This document shows, piece after piece, positions 16,321 through 24,848 of a DNA stretch of 64,000 nucleotides; position 1 is the first letter of the stretch, and each line of letters starts with the position of its first letter. Below the pieces are notes generated by a model, which saw nothing but the letters and a program-made list of their open reading frames with translations, was not told the origin of the DNA and did no database searches. The position numbers and the translations under genes were made by a program. This stretch comes from Catenovulum sediminis (GTDB lineage: Bacteria > Pseudomonadota > Gammaproteobacteria > Enterobacterales > Alteromonadaceae). The stretch is taken from the NCBI RefSeq assembly GCF_007289895.1, contig NZ_CP041660.1:1860001-1924000 (forward strand), read 5' to 3'.

Positions 16321-17235
16321 ATGAGAGCATTACGGAAATTAGCAGATAAGCCAGTAATAGGACCGATTGTTAAATCGGCTATGCGTTATTTTGCAGACAA
16401 AAAAGTCGACTCCATCTCATCTCACTTTTCGCAGTTTTTAAAGCCTGTTTTTGCCTATACAGATAACCTTAAAGCAGAGACCTTCAAAGTCAGGCACAAT
16501 GTGTATTGCGAAGAGCTGCACTTTTTAGAGTTAAGTGAATCAGGGTTAGAACGTGATGCATTTGACAACCATTCATTGCATTGTGCTATTCAACACAAAC
16601 ATACCAATCAGTTTGCGGGTACAGTGCGCTTGGTTTATTCATCTGATAAAAATGAAAAACTACCCATTGAAGCCTACTGTATTGATTCAATCAAAAATGA
16701 AGAAATTCATCCGAGCGATTTTAGTCGGGATAAAATTTGTGAAATATCCAGATTAGCCATTCCTGCACAGTTTCGTCGCCGTAATGCGGATAAATTTAAA
16801 GGCGCTGCAACCGGTGCAATTAACGAACAAGCTTATTCGGAAGATGAGTTGCGTTGCTTCCCATTTATTGCGGTTGGATTGTATATGTCATGTGCATCGA
16901 TGGCACACCATAATGGCATTAAACACTGTTTTGTTATGATGGAGCCTAGGCTTGCACGGAGTTTACGCTTTGTGGGCATTCCGTTTAAACAAATTGGTCC
17001 AATCGTTGAGTATCATGGCAAGCGAGCACCATACTATATTAGTAATAAGATGTTGATGGATAGCTTGAGTCCTGGTTTTCGAAAATTAATGTTCAAAATT
17101 GAAGATGATTTGGAAGGCCAATTTTTGGCTGCGAAACAGCAAGGTTACATAAACCATAATAAACCTAAAAATATCCTAACTGCCCACAAGAATGCCTTTG
17201 TTTCAACAAACGGCAAAAAATTGTTTCAGCTGTAA
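16321..17235 (+). CDS. PEP-CTERM/exosortase system-associated acyltransferase
   Basis: A 304-residue protein with a GNAT fold related to autoinducer synthases and N-acyl amino acid synthases. Recognisable blocks: KVRHNVYCEELHF (about 60-72), LERDAFDNHSLHC, FAGTVRLVYSSD, and CEISRLAIPAQFRRR (about 140-154), as in the exosortase-associated acyltransferase family. It should transfer an acyl group from an acyl carrier to an amine. It is followed by a ThiF/E1-like gene; the pair may make an acylated small molecule or conjugate (inference). A TATAAT-like -10 (16284-16289) is near, but no convincing sigma-54 site. Confidence 0.85.
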   Translation: MRALRKLADKPVIGPIVKSAMRYFADKKVDSISSHFSQFLKPVFAYTDNLKAETFKVRHNVYCEELHFLELSESGLERDAFDNHSLHCAIQHKHTNQFAGTVRLVYSSDKNEKLPIEAYCIDSIKNEEIHPSDFSRDKICEISRLAIPAQFRRRNADKFKGAATGAINEQAYSEDELRCFPFIAVGLYMSCASMAHHNGIKHCFVMMEPRLARSLRFVGIPFKQIGPIVEYHGKRAPYYISNKMLMDSLSPGFRKLMFKIEDDLEGQFLAAKQQGYINHNKPKNILTAHKNAFVSTNGKKLFQL

Positions 17236-17354
17236 CAATAAATACTTATACTCATTGTTCTAGGTTTTAACTACTTCGGAATAGCCTCTCTCGCTGTATT
17301 TTTAAAAGTGGTAAATTATTGCTGAGATCAGGCGCAATAAGGAGCACTTTCCAC

Positions 17355-18212
17355 ATGTTTAACTATGAAAACGCGTTTTCCAGAAATATTGGTTGGTTGA
17401 CAAAAGAAGAACAACTGAGTCTAAAAGGAAAAAAAGTTGCAACCGCCGGCGCTGGTGGTGTGGGCAGCGAACATATTGTTACTCTAGCCCGTTTAGGAAT
17501 TGGCAAGTTCAACATTTCAGACTTTGACGAATATGAAGTCCACAATTTTAACCGTCAGGCGGGTGCCTTTATGTCAACAATTGGTCGCCCCAAAGTGGAG
17601 GTCATGGAAGAAATTGCGCGTGATATTAACCCCGAATTGGAAATAAAGAGTTTTCCGGAAGGCATCTTTGAACATAATGTAGATGATTTTTTAGAGGGCG
17701 TCGATGTTTATGTGGATAGCTTGGATTTTTTTGCGCTAAGTGCACGTAAGCTGGTTTACCGCAAGTGTTATGAAAAAAATATTCCTGTCGTCACGGCAGC
17801 TCCAATTGGTATGGGGGTTGCTCTATTGTGTTTTACTCCTGACAGCATGTCATATGAAGATTATTTTCGTTTTGAAGACTGCAATAATGAGCAGGAGCAA
17901 TTAGTTAAATTCTTAATCGGTTTAAGCCCTTCTTTAATTCAGCGTAGCTATCTTGTTGATCCCAGCACAAGTGATTTTATAGCGCAAAAAGCACCTTCAT
18001 TGCCTATGGGGGTAAAATTGTGTGGCGGCGCAGCTGCTTCTTATGTCTTAAAATTATTATTGGGCCGAGGTGATTTGGTAAAAGCGCCGTGGGGCATGCA
18101 TTTTGATGCATATAAAAACAAAATGGTTAAAACGTGGCGCCCTTGGGGGAATAGAAACCCGATACAAAAATTGATGTTTAACATAGCGTGTAAGGTTGTC
18201 TTGAAAAAATGA
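17355..18212 (+). CDS. ThiF/E1-like adenylyltransferase
   Basis: About 285 residues from ATG 17355, which has AAGGAG 10 bases upstream; an earlier in-frame start at 17319 is less likely. The ATP-binding loop AGAGGVGSEH lies near residues 32-41, followed by the acidic DFDEYEVHNFNRQAG segment and the second-metal Asp region VDSLDFFALSARK, all typical of E1/ThiF/MoeB adenylation domains. There is no zinc CXXC pair and no clear ThiF catalytic Cys; two Cys (FEDCNN and KLCGGAAAS) remain candidates. It follows the acyltransferase gene by about 120 bases and precedes PEP-CTERM genes. It probably adenylates a carboxyl terminus or free acid; the partner is unknown. Confidence 0.85.
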   Translation: MFNYENAFSRNIGWLTKEEQLSLKGKKVATAGAGGVGSEHIVTLARLGIGKFNISDFDEYEVHNFNRQAGAFMSTIGRPKVEVMEEIARDINPELEIKSFPEGIFEHNVDDFLEGVDVYVDSLDFFALSARKLVYRKCYEKNIPVVTAAPIGMGVALLCFTPDSMSYEDYFRFEDCNNEQEQLVKFLIGLSPSLIQRSYLVDPSTSDFIAQKAPSLPMGVKLCGGAAASYVLKLLLGRGDLVKAPWGMHFDAYKNKMVKTWRPWGNRNPIQKLMFNIACKVVLKK

Positions 18213-18231
18213 CATTAAAACAATGATTTAT

Positions 18232-18258
18232 GGGGCTGAAACGCCCCCGTTTTATTTG
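18232..18258 (+). terminator. Probable terminator after the ThiF-like gene
   Basis: A GGGGC-TGAAAC-GCCCC hairpin is followed by a T-rich tract (CGTTTTATTTGTTTT). The stem is short (5 bp) but GC-only. Confidence 0.6.
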
Positions 18259-18422
18259 TTTTCCAAGCAATCTTTAAATTGATTATAACTCGCCTTTAAT
18301 CTGCTTTTTTTGATTACTTTCGTAAAATATACATTTTTAAAATTGTCTGATTTTTTTACACATTTAATTTTTAGTTAAAATTAATTTTTTTATGTTATTG
18401 AAAATATTGGTTATTTTGTTTT

Positions 18423-18438
18423 TGGCACATGGTTTGCT
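18423..18438 (+). promoter_or_regulatory. Consensus sigma-54 promoter for the first THxN-like PEP-CTERM gene
   Basis: TGGCAC-ATGGT-TTGCT is a full match to the -24/-12 consensus, 48 bases before the ATG at 18486. The preceding 100 bases are very AT-rich (18290-18420), a suitable place for activator and IHF binding. Confidence 0.85.
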
Positions 18439-18485
18439 TTGTATAAACTAAATCAATCGTAAACCGTTAGAAACAGGACGCTTAT

Positions 18486-19487
18486 ATGAAAAACTTAACT
18501 AAATTGTCAGTCGCATTAATGATGAGTGCTGTTTCATCATTAGCGCATGCAGGCACGGTCATTTCAAATTGGACTTATATTAATGAAGCTGGTTTTATCA
18601 ATGCAACAACTGGTAAAAATGTAAAAGTAAGTGGTGCGGATACTACTTTAGATCCAAATACGCTTCAGCCTTTAGCTTCAACAGGTAGAGTAACACCTAA
18701 CAACAGTAACGATTGGGTCTATAACCCATCTACCGGCTTACACTATGATTTAGGTGCGAGCGGTTATGAAGCTGGACAATCAATTACTGGTGTTAGTGCA
18801 GGTGCAAGTGGTGAATTCATTGGTACTTCGATTCTTTCTAGTGGTAATTTAATTGACGAAATTTGTTGGGGTAATGGCCCTAGCTGTTTGTCGTTTTCAG
18901 GTGCTAGTGGCGAAGATTTGTCACGAGTTGAGGGTGTTGCCAACTTAGGGCAGTGGAATCAAGGCACAAACATGTCACACGACAATCGCCCGACAGGGTC
19001 ACCTTCACTCACGTCAATCGATGTTGTAGATGGCTTAAAATTATTCAGTGATGAGTTACTGTTTGACCTTCCGACTTTGGAGTTAGGGTTTGACGTAATT
19101 TTCAACGAAACTTATGCAAATGCCGGTAGCTTATGGCCTTATGCGCCAGATGACGCTTTCATTATCACTTTGAATTCAGATCTTTCTTCTTCAATTAGTA
19201 ATTTTGGGCCAGATTTTATCGATATTACAGTTGAATTAGATTTAACAGGTTTGGTTGATGCTGGTTATCATACTGAATATGCAGTGGTTACTCGATTGCA
19301 AGGTCTTGAACTAGTATCGACACCAGCGGGTAATACGTTTGGTTTTGTAACCCCAGAAGGTTCAAACAATGAGTTACAAGCAAGTTTTGCAATTCGTGCA
19401 GTAGGTATTCCTGAGCCAGCTTCAATTGCAGTATTTGGTTTAGGTTTATTAGGTTTAGCGAGTGCACGTCGTCGCACTGCTAAATAA
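18486..19487 (+). CDS. PEP-CTERM protein, THxN-like family (first copy)
   Basis: A 333-residue secreted protein: signal peptide of about 22 residues (ending SLAHA), a long beta-rich domain and a canonical sorting tail IPEPASIAVFGLGLLGLASA followed by RRRTAK. The block NMSHDNRPTGSP contains the H-x-N element that names the THxN group (here S-H-D-N). Two Cys in EICWGNGPSCLSF could form a disulfide. It is strongly similar along its length to the next gene, including IDVVDGLKL, ELGFDVIFNETYANA and APDDAFIITL, so the pair arose by tandem duplication. Expression should be PrsR/RpoN-driven. Confidence 0.88.
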   Translation: MKNLTKLSVALMMSAVSSLAHAGTVISNWTYINEAGFINATTGKNVKVSGADTTLDPNTLQPLASTGRVTPNNSNDWVYNPSTGLHYDLGASGYEAGQSITGVSAGASGEFIGTSILSSGNLIDEICWGNGPSCLSFSGASGEDLSRVEGVANLGQWNQGTNMSHDNRPTGSPSLTSIDVVDGLKLFSDELLFDLPTLELGFDVIFNETYANAGSLWPYAPDDAFIITLNSDLSSSISNFGPDFIDITVELDLTGLVDAGYHTEYAVVTRLQGLELVSTPAGNTFGFVTPEGSNNELQASFAIRAVGIPEPASIAVFGLGLLGLASARRRTAK

Positions 19488-19530
19488 GCTAAAGTAATAA
19501 AAACTTTAGTCAATAAAATGTATTATTCTT

Positions 19531-19560
19531 AAAAAAGGTGGCCTAGTGTCACCTTTTTTT
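19531..19560 (+). terminator. Intrinsic terminator after the first THxN-like gene
   Basis: AAAAAAGGTGGC-CTAGT-GTCACCTTTTTTT: a GC-centred stem with A/T arms and a run of seven T. Confidence 0.9.
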
Positions 19561-19626
19561 ACACCTACCATTTACGCTTGACTTTTAAAAATCCTAACCA
19601 CCTGAAAAACTGATTATTTTTTGACC

Positions 19627-19642
19627 TGGTTCAAGTTATGCA
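19627..19642 (+). promoter_or_regulatory. Probable sigma-54 promoter for the second THxN-like PEP-CTERM gene
   Basis: TGGTTC-AAGTT-ATGCA keeps the GG-N10-GC core of -24/-12 promoters, 50 bases before the ATG at 19692, the same distance as in the first copy. The match is weaker than at 18423. Confidence 0.65.
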
Positions 19643-19691
19643 TTGTATTAAATCACCCATATGGGCTTTTTAATTTAATGAGGACAGGTTT

Positions 19692-20690
19692 ATGAACAAG
19701 CTACTGACTGGATTAGTGATGAGTTGTATCCCTATTGTCTCACAAGCAGCATCGGTTATTTCAAGCTGGGACTATATCAACGAAGCAGGTTTTTCAAATG
19801 CGCAAACAGGTTATGCCGTTACACACTCTAGCGGTGTAAAAACTACCTTGGATCCCAATACTTTGGCACCTATGGATTCTACGGGCCAATCTACAAGCGG
19901 TGGTGCGACTTGGTTTCAAAATGATGTTGACAATTTATATTATGATTTTGGTAGTCTCGGTTCGGTATCAGGTGATTCGAAAACGGGTGTAACTGCAGGA
20001 GCGAGTGGCCAGTCTATTGGTACGTCGATACTCTCAACAGGCTCTTTAGCAGACGAGTTATGCTGGGGTAATGGTCCAAGCTGTATCGCCTTTAAAGACT
20101 CATCTGGCGGTGATTCTTCTCGAGTTGAAGGGACTGCAACGACTACAACTTGGGGGCCTTTATCGTGGAACCAAGGTACTGCGATGGAACACTCAAATTT
20201 ACCAACTGGTGATCCATCACTGACATTTGTTGAAATTATCGACGGCCTAAAACTTTATAGCCCAGATCTGTTGTTTGATTTGCCGCCAATTGAGTTGGGT
20301 ATTGATGTCATCTTTAATGAAACTTATGCAAACGCGACTAATTTATGGTCCTATGCACCAGATGATGCGTTTATTGTAACCTTAGATCCACTGTTAGCTG
20401 CTATTACCTCTGTTGGTCCTGGATTTATTGACTTTACTGTTAATTTAGATCTAACTGGCTTTGTTAGCGCAGGTGCACATACTCAGTATCAAGTGATTAC
20501 ACGCTTAAGCGGCTTAGAGCCAGTACCTATTCCGGGAGATACCACTTTTGGCTTGTTAACGACTGAAAACTCGGTAAATATGTTGGACGCTCAGTTTGCT
20601 ATCCGTGCGGTTGGTGTACCGGCCCCTAGCACAGTTGCGCTGTTTGGTTTAAGTTTGATTCTCATTGCGGCGCTGAGACGTAAAAGATAG
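19692..20690 (+). CDS. PEP-CTERM protein, THxN-like family (second copy, PAP variant)
   Basis: A 332-residue paralogue of the upstream gene. Signal peptide of about 20 residues (ending SQA), shared blocks ELCWGNGPSC, AMEHSNLPTGDPS (H-x-N element), IELGIDVIFNETYANA and APDDAFIVTL. The sorting tail is VPAPSTVALFGLSLILIAAL with RRKR, so the middle Glu of the PEP motif is Ala. The transmembrane and basic parts are intact. Whether exosortase still accepts PAP is unclear. It has its own -24/-12 promoter and terminator, so the copies are independently transcribed. Confidence 0.85.
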   Translation: MNKLLTGLVMSCIPIVSQAASVISSWDYINEAGFSNAQTGYAVTHSSGVKTTLDPNTLAPMDSTGQSTSGGATWFQNDVDNLYYDFGSLGSVSGDSKTGVTAGASGQSIGTSILSTGSLADELCWGNGPSCIAFKDSSGGDSSRVEGTATTTTWGPLSWNQGTAMEHSNLPTGDPSLTFVEIIDGLKLYSPDLLFDLPPIELGIDVIFNETYANATNLWSYAPDDAFIVTLDPLLAAITSVGPGFIDFTVNLDLTGFVSAGAHTQYQVITRLSGLEPVPIPGDTTFGLLTTENSVNMLDAQFAIRAVGVPAPSTVALFGLSLILIAALRRKR

Positions 20691-20720
20691 GTAGTATTAC
20701 CATTGATCTTAAATATACTG

Positions 20721-20750
20721 AAAAAGCCTCTTTTTGAGGCTTTTTCTTTT
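20721..20750 (+). terminator. Intrinsic terminator after the second THxN-like gene
   Basis: AAAAAGCCTC-TTTTT-GAGGCTTTTTC followed by TTTT: a 10-bp perfect stem with a T-run. Confidence 0.93.
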
Positions 20751-20830
20751 GTAGCTGAGCTTGCCGAGTGGGTCTGTCTGGGTTAACCTTGTGTAAAAAA
20801 ATAACGCTAAAGATTACAAGGTCGGAATCT

Positions 20831-23608
20831 ATGTATAAACAGGTAAAGTTAGTAGCTTTTTTGCTTGCCGCTTCGTTTTTGAGTGGGTGTATTGATACTC
20901 GGACAGCGGATGAGTATGTCGCCGAATCGAAACAACATATTGAGCAGAACGACACTGCAACTGCAATTATTAAATTGAAAAATGCCTTATCTAAATATCC
21001 CGAGCATGCTGAGTCGAGACATTTATTGGGGAGCGTTTATTTCTCACAGGGGCAATTTGCTGAAGCTGCTAAAGAGTTTGAACGCGCTTACCGTTATTCT
21101 GAAAAATTTGATCGTTATGCTATCGATTATGCAAAAGCGCTATATTATCAAGAAAACTATATTGATAGTTTAGAGATTTTATCTGATTTAGGTTCTGACC
21201 TATCAACCGTACTTTTATCTGAAACTTATTATTATCAATACCTCAATTTATTTGCTCAAAAAGAAGAAGCTCAGGCTTTTGAGGTTCTTCAACAGGCATT
21301 AGATTCTAACTTATCTCAACCGTATAAGACTCTATTTCAAGTGGTGAGCTTGTTACGTGATGAAAAGCTTGAGCAGAGTGTTGCATTGATGGCAGAACAA
21401 TATGAAGCGCTCAAAACCTATCCCGAATTTCTAAAAAGCCACGCTCGGGTCAATATGTTAATGCAAAATTATGCTGAAGCCGTTAAGTCTTATTCTGCTT
21501 TAGTTGAACAAATGCCAGATTACCATTTGTATCGCTTAACTTTGGCGGACGCGCAAATTAAAAATCAAGATTTTTCTAATGCAGAAAAAACCATTGATTT
21601 TTTACTTAGTCGTTACCCGAAGCAGGCGTATGCAAATTTATATAAATCGATTGTCAGATTTCAGCAGCAAGATTGTGACAATGGCAAGATGTTTTCTGAA
21701 AGAGCAATTCAGGCAGGCCTGTCAACGACAATGAGCCGCTTAGTTGCGGGAGTGTGTTCGTTTAGATTAGAAAAGTTTGAGCAGAGCTATCAGCATTTAT
21801 TGGCTTTAAAGCAGATGGTTACTTTGCCTACAGAAATTGAACGTATATTTTCTGCAGTGCAGCTGCAGCTGGGTTATGATGACGGTGCTGTAGATAGTTT
21901 ATTATCTTTACAAGATAGCTCGGATAAAGACGCAGCTCTATTTATTGAAGCGGGGATTCAAGCGCAAAAATCTGGCAACATAGAATCTGCCCAAAAAATG
22001 TTAACAAAAGCCAGTGAGATTGAGTCGCTTTCGGTTAATGAACTTGCACGTCTGGGGATGTTGGACTTTTCAATTAACCAAAACACAAAAAAACTGGAGC
22101 AAGCTGCTCAATCAGCCGAAGCTAAGACTGAAACTAAATTTGCTTTAGCCATCGCTTACTTAAGTTCTGGCGATGTCGATAAAGCGCAAGACTACGCTAA
22201 AAGTTGGTTACAAAGTGAACCAGACAATTTAGCAGCACTTAACATAGCGGCTTATAGTGCATTGCAATTGGGAGATGTCGCTAGTGCAACTGACTATTTT
22301 GAAAGAAGTTTAGAAGTAAAACCTGGCAACATGCTGGCCTTAGTGCATCTTGCTGAGCAAGCGATTAAAGCGGGTAATACAAGTGAAGCTCGTGCTCATC
22401 TAGAGCAGCTGATTAAAAGCAATTCGGGTTTAGCGCAAAGCATGGTTTATTATTATAAAGGTATGCGTCAGCTTGAGTTAGCAAAGCCTGCATTGGAGAA
22501 GCTAGCGTCAATGTATAAGCAAAATCTAAAGGAACCGGCCTTTTCATTAGTCTACAGCCAGATATTGTTTGCCGAGAACCAATATGATGAAGTGATATCT
22601 ATATTGGAAGGGCATGACATTAAAGCCGCTTTAAATGGTGCCGAGATGCCAGAAACAATGCTTAGTTTGTTGGCGCATAGTCACTGGAATTTGAAAAATA
22701 TTGAACGTGCTGAGAGTCACTTTATCACGCTTACCCGTCGCTTTGAAAATAATGAAAGACACTGGTTTAGACTTTTGATGTTTTATGACCAATTGAATAT
22801 CAATAAAAAGGGACTTGAAGTTTCTAATCGCGCGCTATCAAAATTTAAGGATAATGTGGCACTGTTAGTATATAACATTGACTTTTCTTTAAAAGAAAAG
22901 CAGTTATCCCGTATTCAGCGGAAGATAGCTCGATTGAAAGAGCAAGATCCTAACTTTTTGGGGATAAGTCGTTTCGAGGGACAACTGGCATTAGCAGAGG
23001 GGCGCTCGAAAGACGCGGTTCGTCATTTCAAGAATTATCATGATAAAAAACAAGACCAGCAAAGTGCTTTAATGTATTTCCAAGCATTGAAACAAGATGG
23101 ACAAGAGGAAGCTGCAATACAGCACTTAGAAGACTATTCTCAATCAGCAAATGACCTCAATACCTTATTGTTGGTTGCTAATGAGCAAATTTCGATCGCG
23201 CCGTTAGATGCCATTAGAACCTATGAAAAATTGGTCCAAAGTCAACCAGAACATGTTGTGGCAAACAACAATTTAGCCTGGTTATATATGCAACAAGCGC
23301 AATATGCAAAGGCTTTACAGTTTGCTGAAAAAAGTTTGAGTAAGGCACCTGAAAGCCCTCAGATAATAGATACTTACGCGTTAATTTTATTTAAAGCAGG
23401 TCAATTAGCTGAAGCCAATACACATATTGAAAAAGCTTATACACTCGCACCCAATAGTTCAGAAATCGCGATAAACTACCTGAACATTAAACAAGCTGTA
23501 TCATCAAAATCCGAGCTTCAATCTGCGATTGAGACGGTTGAGCAATCTGTCGCCAACAAAAGTTCGGAGTTATCTGATTTATTATCTAAACTGAAAGAAA
23601 ACACTTAG
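20831..23608 (+). CDS. prsT: PEP-CTERM system TPR-repeat lipoprotein PrsT
   Basis: About 925 residues from ATG 20831 (AAGG upstream); a start at 20768 would put extra residues before the signal peptide. The type II signal peptide ends in LSGC (Cys at about residue 20). The remainder is a long array of about 20 tetratricopeptide repeats, typical of PrsT, which is coded beside PrsK/PrsR in exosortase A systems. It is probably anchored in the outer membrane facing the periplasm and acts as a scaffold for export or EPS assembly. The GNAT/FemAB-like gene follows 6 bases after the stop codon. Confidence 0.9.
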   Translation: MYKQVKLVAFLLAASFLSGCIDTRTADEYVAESKQHIEQNDTATAIIKLKNALSKYPEHAESRHLLGSVYFSQGQFAEAAKEFERAYRYSEKFDRYAIDYAKALYYQENYIDSLEILSDLGSDLSTVLLSETYYYQYLNLFAQKEEAQAFEVLQQALDSNLSQPYKTLFQVVSLLRDEKLEQSVALMAEQYEALKTYPEFLKSHARVNMLMQNYAEAVKSYSALVEQMPDYHLYRLTLADAQIKNQDFSNAEKTIDFLLSRYPKQAYANLYKSIVRFQQQDCDNGKMFSERAIQAGLSTTMSRLVAGVCSFRLEKFEQSYQHLLALKQMVTLPTEIERIFSAVQLQLGYDDGAVDSLLSLQDSSDKDAALFIEAGIQAQKSGNIESAQKMLTKASEIESLSVNELARLGMLDFSINQNTKKLEQAAQSAEAKTETKFALAIAYLSSGDVDKAQDYAKSWLQSEPDNLAALNIAAYSALQLGDVASATDYFERSLEVKPGNMLALVHLAEQAIKAGNTSEARAHLEQLIKSNSGLAQSMVYYYKGMRQLELAKPALEKLASMYKQNLKEPAFSLVYSQILFAENQYDEVISILEGHDIKAALNGAEMPETMLSLLAHSHWNLKNIERAESHFITLTRRFENNERHWFRLLMFYDQLNINKKGLEVSNRALSKFKDNVALLVYNIDFSLKEKQLSRIQRKIARLKEQDPNFLGISRFEGQLALAEGRSKDAVRHFKNYHDKKQDQQSALMYFQALKQDGQEEAAIQHLEDYSQSANDLNTLLLVANEQISIAPLDAIRTYEKLVQSQPEHVVANNNLAWLYMQQAQYAKALQFAEKSLSKAPESPQIIDTYALILFKAGQLAEANTHIEKAYTLAPNSSEIAINYLNIKQAVSSKSELQSAIETVEQSVANKSSELSDLLSKLKENT

Positions 23609-23614
23609 TTATTT

Positions 23615-24754
23615 GTGGGGGCTATTAAATTTAGCGATTTGCCATCCTTATCAAATCATCATGTAGATTTGGTAAGGATGACTGATGAAAACATTGCAGA
23701 TACTATTTCTCAATGGTTGGTGCTTGAAAGAGAGTCTCAAGGAAGCTTTTTCACTTCTGTTTGTTGGCTTAAACATTTTGTGAGTACAAGCCAAACGCCC
23801 CCCTATTTGGCGCGAATTTTTGGGGCTGGTCAATTAACAGGGCTTGCATTTGTTTTTTTTCGACAAAAAAAGTTTATTAAGCAAGCTTGGATCAATCGCA
23901 GTGGCGATCCGCGAGAAGATCAAGTATGGCTTGAATACAATCAAGTTTTAACAACTGAAGACCCTCGAACGCAGCTGGCGATTTTGAGTGACTATTTATG
24001 CAGGGTGCACTCTGTTGATGAAATAAATATAGGGACATCAACAAAAGCGCAACTAATGAATCATCAGAGTAATGTCTGGTCTAAAGTTTTATGGCAAGCC
24101 AAAGGGTATAGTTGTACCTTGGATGCTAGCAAGTCTAATTTATCTGGCCTATTATCACATTTTTCGAAGAACACTCGCAGTCAAATTAAACGCTCGATCA
24201 AATTGTTGAATGGGATGGGAAACGTTTCTTTGCGTCGAGCAAGTCAAGTTGACGAAGCACTTATGGCATTTGAAGAAGCGGGTAAACTCCATAAGCTCAA
24301 ATGGCAAGATAAAAGTGGATTCGTTAATCCATTTTTTCAAACATTTCATGTTCAATTGATAAAAGGTGCTTTTCCGCACAACATAGATTTTTGGATTCTA
24401 CGAGTTGGCGAAACAGATTGTGCCTATGTATATAATTTTATCTATCGCAAGACAGCCTATTTTTATTTAGCGGGTTTTCAAACATTTTCTGATAATAAGA
24501 TCAAAATTGGATTAGTGAGTCACGTATTGATTATGCTGGAATATGCCAGGCTAGGTTTTACTTGCTATGACTTTATGGCTGGTGATGATAGATATAAAAA
24601 ATCATTAAGTGACAAAGTTGATGAGCAGTTTATTGTGAGTTATAGAGTCAAAAATGGTTTTAATTTGGTCCGCTACTTTTATAGTAAGATAAAAACACAG
24701 GCTGTTAATTTTTGTAGGGGTGTTCATTTTTCTAAACAAAACAGGATAAAATAA
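23615..24754 (+). CDS. GNAT/FemAB-like acyl- or aminoacyltransferase of the PEP-CTERM locus
   Basis: A 379-residue protein starting at GTG 23615, 6 bases after prsT. The C-terminal half matches the BioF2-like/FemAB-like acetyltransferase fold: FSKNTRSQIKRSIKLL, EAGKLHKLKWQDKSGF, then YVYNFIYRKTAYFYLAGFQ and FTCYDFMAGDDRYKKSLSD, which is the usual ending of this group. No signal peptide, so it is cytoplasmic. FemAB- and GNAT-like proteins recur in exosortase loci with unknown acceptors. Translational coupling to PrsT suggests a shared pathway. Confidence 0.8.
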   Translation: MGAIKFSDLPSLSNHHVDLVRMTDENIADTISQWLVLERESQGSFFTSVCWLKHFVSTSQTPPYLARIFGAGQLTGLAFVFFRQKKFIKQAWINRSGDPREDQVWLEYNQVLTTEDPRTQLAILSDYLCRVHSVDEINIGTSTKAQLMNHQSNVWSKVLWQAKGYSCTLDASKSNLSGLLSHFSKNTRSQIKRSIKLLNGMGNVSLRRASQVDEALMAFEEAGKLHKLKWQDKSGFVNPFFQTFHVQLIKGAFPHNIDFWILRVGETDCAYVYNFIYRKTAYFYLAGFQTFSDNKIKIGLVSHVLIMLEYARLGFTCYDFMAGDDRYKKSLSDKVDEQFIVSYRVKNGFNLVRYFYSKIKTQAVNFCRGVHFSKQNRIK

Positions 24755-24848
24755 TGCTCGGTTTTTACTTGCGCTCTTGTTTATCTCTTCCTAGACTCAT
24801 GGCGTGGTTTGAGACCACGTTCACATATCCTGGTATTAAGTCGTAACC

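Noticed and set aside
24760-24772. Apparent -24/-12 sigma-54 promoter upstream of the beta-helix gene
   Set aside because: GG and GC are 9 bases apart instead of 10, which normally abolishes sigma-54 recognition.
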